Assembly: GCA_029865405.1 (NCBI GenBank)
Contig: JAOUGZ010000132.1
Location: forward strand, 1 to 7,160
Length of the DNA: 7,160 nucleotides
Origin: Betaproteobacteria bacterium
GTDB taxonomy: Bacteria > Pseudomonadota > Gammaproteobacteria > Burkholderiales > SG8-39
Direction of reading: 5' to 3'
This document shows positions 5,631 through 7,160 of this stretch, in pieces (positions within the stretch are counted from its first letter, which is position 1; every line of letters begins with the position of its first letter). Under the pieces are notes generated by a model. That model was given only the letters and a program-made list of their open reading frames with translations. It was not told the origin of the DNA and did no database searches. A program made the translations under genes and the position numbers.

Positions 5631-6439
5631 GCCGGACGGACGGCGAGCGGCAATACCTGGACCTGCTGGCCGAAGTGATGGCGCACGGGGCGGCCAAGTC
5701 CGACCGCACCGGCACCGGCACGCGCTCGGTGTTCGGGCGCCAGATGCGCTTCGCCCTCGAGGGCAGCTTTCCGCTGCTCACCACGAAGAAGCTGCACCTG
5801 AAATCGATCATTTACGAGCTGCTGTGGTTCCTGCGTGGCGAGACCAACGTGCGCTGGCTCCAGGCGCACGGCGTGTCCATCTGGGACGAGTGGGCGGATG
5901 CGACCGGCGAGCTCGGCCCCGTCTACGGCTACCAGTGGCGCCACTGGCGCACACCCGACGGGAGCGAAATCGACCAGATCCGGCAGGTGCTCGACAACCT
6001 GCGCGCGCGCCCGGATTCTCGCCGCCACCTGGTGAGCGCGTGGAACCCGGCCGACGTCGACCGCATGGCCCTGCCGCCCTGCCACGCGCTGTTCCAGTTC
6101 TACGTGGCCGAGGGGCGCCTCTCGTGCCAGATGTACCAGCGGAGCGCCGATCTCTTTCTGGGCGTGCCCTTCAACATCGCCTCCTACGCCTTGCTCACCT
6201 TGATGGTGGCGCAGGTGAGCGACCTGCAGCCGGGTGATTTCGTGCTCACGCTCGGCGACGCCCATCTGTACCTGAACCATCTGGAGCAGGCGGGCGCGCA
6301 GCTCGCTCGCGCGCCGAAGGCATTCCCGCAGATGCGGCTCAATCCGGCGGTGCGCGACCTGTTCGCTTTCCGCTACGAGGACTTCACGCTCGAGGGCTAC
6401 GACCCGCACCCCGCGATCAAGGCGCCGATCGCCGTATAA
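5627..6439 (+). CDS. thyA: Thymidylate synthase
   Basis: 270 residues (E. coli ThyA is 264), collinear with the E. coli enzyme throughout. It methylates dUMP to dTMP using 5,10-methylenetetrahydrofolate in the cytosol. Motifs: KSDRTGTGT (24-32) with the phosphate-binding Arg27, [20 protein letters not shown] (50-69), IWDEWAD (85-91), GPVYGYQWR (97-105), [12 protein letters not shown] (130-141), [12 protein letters not shown] (149-160) with nucleophile Cys152, [13 protein letters not shown] (167-179), [10 protein letters not shown], and the C-terminal [14 protein letters not shown]. All key residues appear intact. ATG 5627 overlaps the kinase stop by 4 bp, with little SD signal, so it is probably translationally coupled. 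The usual partner folA is not immediately downstream; instead a terminator and a convergent gene follow. Confidence 0.97.
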   Translation: MSRTDGERQYLDLLAEVMAHGAAKSDRTGTGTRSVFGRQMRFALEGSFPLLTTKKLHLKSIIYELLWFLRGETNVRWLQAHGVSIWDEWADATGELGPVYGYQWRHWRTPDGSEIDQIRQVLDNLRARPDSRRHLVSAWNPADVDRMALPPCHALFQFYVAEGRLSCQMYQRSADLFLGVPFNIASYALLTLMVAQVSDLQPGDFVLTLGDAHLYLNHLEQAGAQLARAPKAFPQMRLNPAVRDLFAFRYEDFTLEGYDPHPAIKAPIAV

Positions 6440-6478
6440 AAAAAAGGGGCCCGCCTGTAGGGGGGGAAGACGGGCCCC
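6438..6478 (-). terminator. Intrinsic terminator for the minus-strand membrane gene, abutting thyA
   Basis: GGGGCCCG 6446-6453 and CGGGCCCC 6471-6478 form a perfect 8-bp GC stem with a 17-nt loop that includes seven G. Read leftward, the stem is followed at once by eight T (complement of A 6438-6445), a classic rho-independent terminator for transcription from 6842 toward 6516. On the plus strand there is an A-tract before the stem but no U-tract after it, so it should work poorly for thyA. The tract overlaps the thyA stop codon (6437-6439). Confidence 0.85.
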
Positions 6479-6515
6479 GGGGGAGCAATAGCGGTAGGCG
6501 GCGGACGCGTTCTGT

Positions 6516-6842
6516 CTAGACGCTCCCGAGCGCCAGCATCTGGCCGAGGTACAGCAGCCCCGCAGCCGCGAAGCTATAAACCACCGCATCGCTGACACGC
6601 GCGCGCTGCACGGGCTTGCGGCCGGGCAGCGCCCACACGACCGCGGCGGCGCCCAGGACCGCGGCGAGCAGCGCCGCGCCCAGGCCGAAACTGTGGCCGA
6701 ACGCCTGAACTACCCAGCCCTGCGGCGCGATCAACTTGTAGATCGAGCCGCTGATGCCGATCATCACCAGGGCGCTGATGGCGAAGCCGGCCGCGACCTG
6801 CGCGAAGACCGGAAACTCGAATTTCACTTTGGCGTGTTCCAT
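6516..6842 (-). CDS. Small three-helix integral membrane protein, unknown function
   Basis: 108 residues from ATG (complement of 6840-6842) to TAG (complement of 6516-6518). The N-terminus MEHAKVKFEFP is charged. Three hydrophobic segments follow, at about 12-34, 50-72 and 86-106, with a basic loop GRKPVQRARVSD (74-85) between the second and third that should be cytoplasmic. I do not recognise a family and see no catalytic motif. A TTG at 6885-6887 would add 15 residues (MQDIVRATIHSDAAN). The ATG is preferred because the added residues are not hydrophobic and a possible promoter overlaps them, but neither start has a clear SD. A strong terminator lies just past its stop, which supports a real, probably monocistronic gene. 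Confidence 0.7.
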   Translation of the reverse strand: MEHAKVKFEFPVFAQVAAGFAISALVMIGISGSIYKLIAPQGWVVQAFGHSFGLGAALLAAVLGAAAVVWALPGRKPVQRARVSDAVVYSFAAAGLLYLGQMLALGSV

Positions 6843-6858
6843 ATTGGCTGCGTCGCTG

Positions 6859-6887
6859 TGTATCGTGGCTCGCACAATATCTTGCAA
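6859..6887 (-). promoter_or_regulatory. Weak candidate promoter for the three-helix membrane gene
   Basis: On the minus strand TTGCAA (6887-6882) is separated by exactly 17 bp from GATACA (6864-6859). Matches to consensus are four of six and three of six. The position would give a leader of roughly a dozen bases before ATG 6842. The match is poor and could be chance. Confidence 0.2.
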
Positions 6888-7037
6888 GCAGCGTGCCTGA
6901 TATGAAAAATCCCCTGCTTTCAGGAAGATAGGGAACGGCAGAGGAGAAAAGGCACACCGGGAGCGGCGAGAAACGTCTGCCGGGAACGACGAACCAGTTC
7001 ACGGCAGCGGCAAGCGCCTGACCCTGCGCGGATTTCT
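6888..7037. other. Noncoding gap between the regulator end and the membrane gene
   Basis: About 150 bp with lower GC than the surrounding genes, especially around 6900-6960. I found no believable ORF, RNA gene or strong promoter. GAGGAG near 6940 on the plus strand resembles an SD but has no suitable start codon after it. The gap probably holds the promoter and upstream region of the minus-strand membrane gene. Confidence 0.5.
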
Positions 7038-7057
7038 CTGTCGCCCGCCGGCGACAG
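7038..7057 (-). terminator. Strong hairpin just after the regulator stop codon, possibly a U-less terminator
   Basis: CTGTCGCC 7038-7045 and GGCGACAG 7050-7057 form a perfect 8-bp stem with a 4-nt loop, starting 4 bp beyond the minus-strand stop at 7062. Its place suggests a transcript 3' end. There is no U-tract on either strand (AGAGAAATCC follows on the minus strand), so it may stabilise the mRNA or assist rho rather than terminate alone. Confidence 0.45.
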
Positions 7058-7061
7058 CCTC

Positions 7062-7160
7062 TCAAGATGCAGCCGCGACCTTGACCTTGAACATCGCGGG
7101 CTCGAGCGCATGACGCTCGAGCAGACGGTAGAACTCCGTGCGATTGCGGCCCGCGAGGCG
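7062..7160 (-). CDS. C-terminus of a Fis-type HTH regulator, probably sigma-54-dependent (partial)
   Basis: The frame runs in from the right edge on the minus strand and ends at TGA (complement of 7062-7064), giving 32 residues. It begins RLAGRNRTEFYRLLERHALE and is followed by PAMFKVKVAAAS. The AGRNRTEFYRLLERHxLEP pattern is the second and recognition helix of the Fis-like DNA-binding domain found at the C-terminus of NtrC-type sigma-54 activators and related response regulators. The receiver and AAA+ domains that would confirm this lie outside the window. A regulator with only the Fis-type HTH cannot be excluded. Confidence 0.72.
   Translation of the reverse strand, partial: RLAGRNRTEFYRLLERHALEPAMFKVKVAAAS

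Noticed and set aside
5489..6598. 369-codon minus-strand open frame antisense to thyA and crossing the terminator
   Set aside because: It would be cut by the strong minus-strand terminator at 6438-6478 and has no recognisable content; thyA occupies the other strand.
6896..6924. CCTGA 6896-6900 and TCAGG 6920-6924 inverted repeat as an operator
   Set aside because: Only 5-bp arms with a 19-nt spacer, not better than expected by chance.
1..7160. Tandem repeats, CRISPR-like arrays, IS ends, tRNA/rRNA genes or attachment sites
   Set aside because: Reading both strands found no regularly spaced repeats, transposase motifs, target-site duplications or structured RNA signatures.

Overview
The window is uniformly GC-rich (roughly 70% by eye) and gene-dense. 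It looks like chromosomal DNA of a proteobacterium. The best guess is a betaproteobacterium: the divergent pmbA / yjgA(darP) pair followed by mog is an arrangement I associate with that class, and the proteins resemble their E. coli counterparts closely. This placement is inference, since there is no rRNA or other strong taxonomic marker. I see no mobile element, CRISPR array, tRNA or rRNA gene.

Left part (1-1177): the tail of a membrane-anchored protein (2-139, +) is followed by a gap with GC-rich hairpins and then a small soluble class III nucleotide-cyclase homology protein (266-901, +). That protein has lost most recognisable catalytic and specificity residues. It converges, with only 3 bp between stop codons, on a small single-pass membrane protein (905-1177, -) lying downstream of pmbA.

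Centre (1243-4312): pmbA/tldE (-) and yjgA/darP (+) are head to head with only about 22 bp between start codons. yjgA, mog and an alpha/beta-hydrolase carboxylesterase form a tightly overlapping + strand chain (8-bp and 4-bp overlaps), so they are probably one transcript.

Right part (4313-7160): after a 67-bp gap comes a soluble fusion of a phosphoacceptor-less receiver domain with a Hanks-type Ser/Thr kinase (4380-5630). It overlaps thymidylate synthase thyA (5627-6439) by 4 bp (ATGA). A strong intrinsic terminator immediately after thyA has its U-tract on the minus strand, so it serves the convergent three-helix membrane protein (6516-6842, -). The window ends in the last 32 residues of a minus-strand regulator carrying a Fis-type HTH of the sigma-54 activator kind.

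Most of the window is housekeeping: TldD/TldE protease, 50S assembly, molybdenum cofactor and dTMP synthesis. The least ordinary items are the two signalling proteins with apparently disabled canonical sites (the cyclase-like protein and the pseudo-receiver kinase) and the translational coupling of that kinase to thyA. I do not see convincing evidence of a wholly new multi-gene system.
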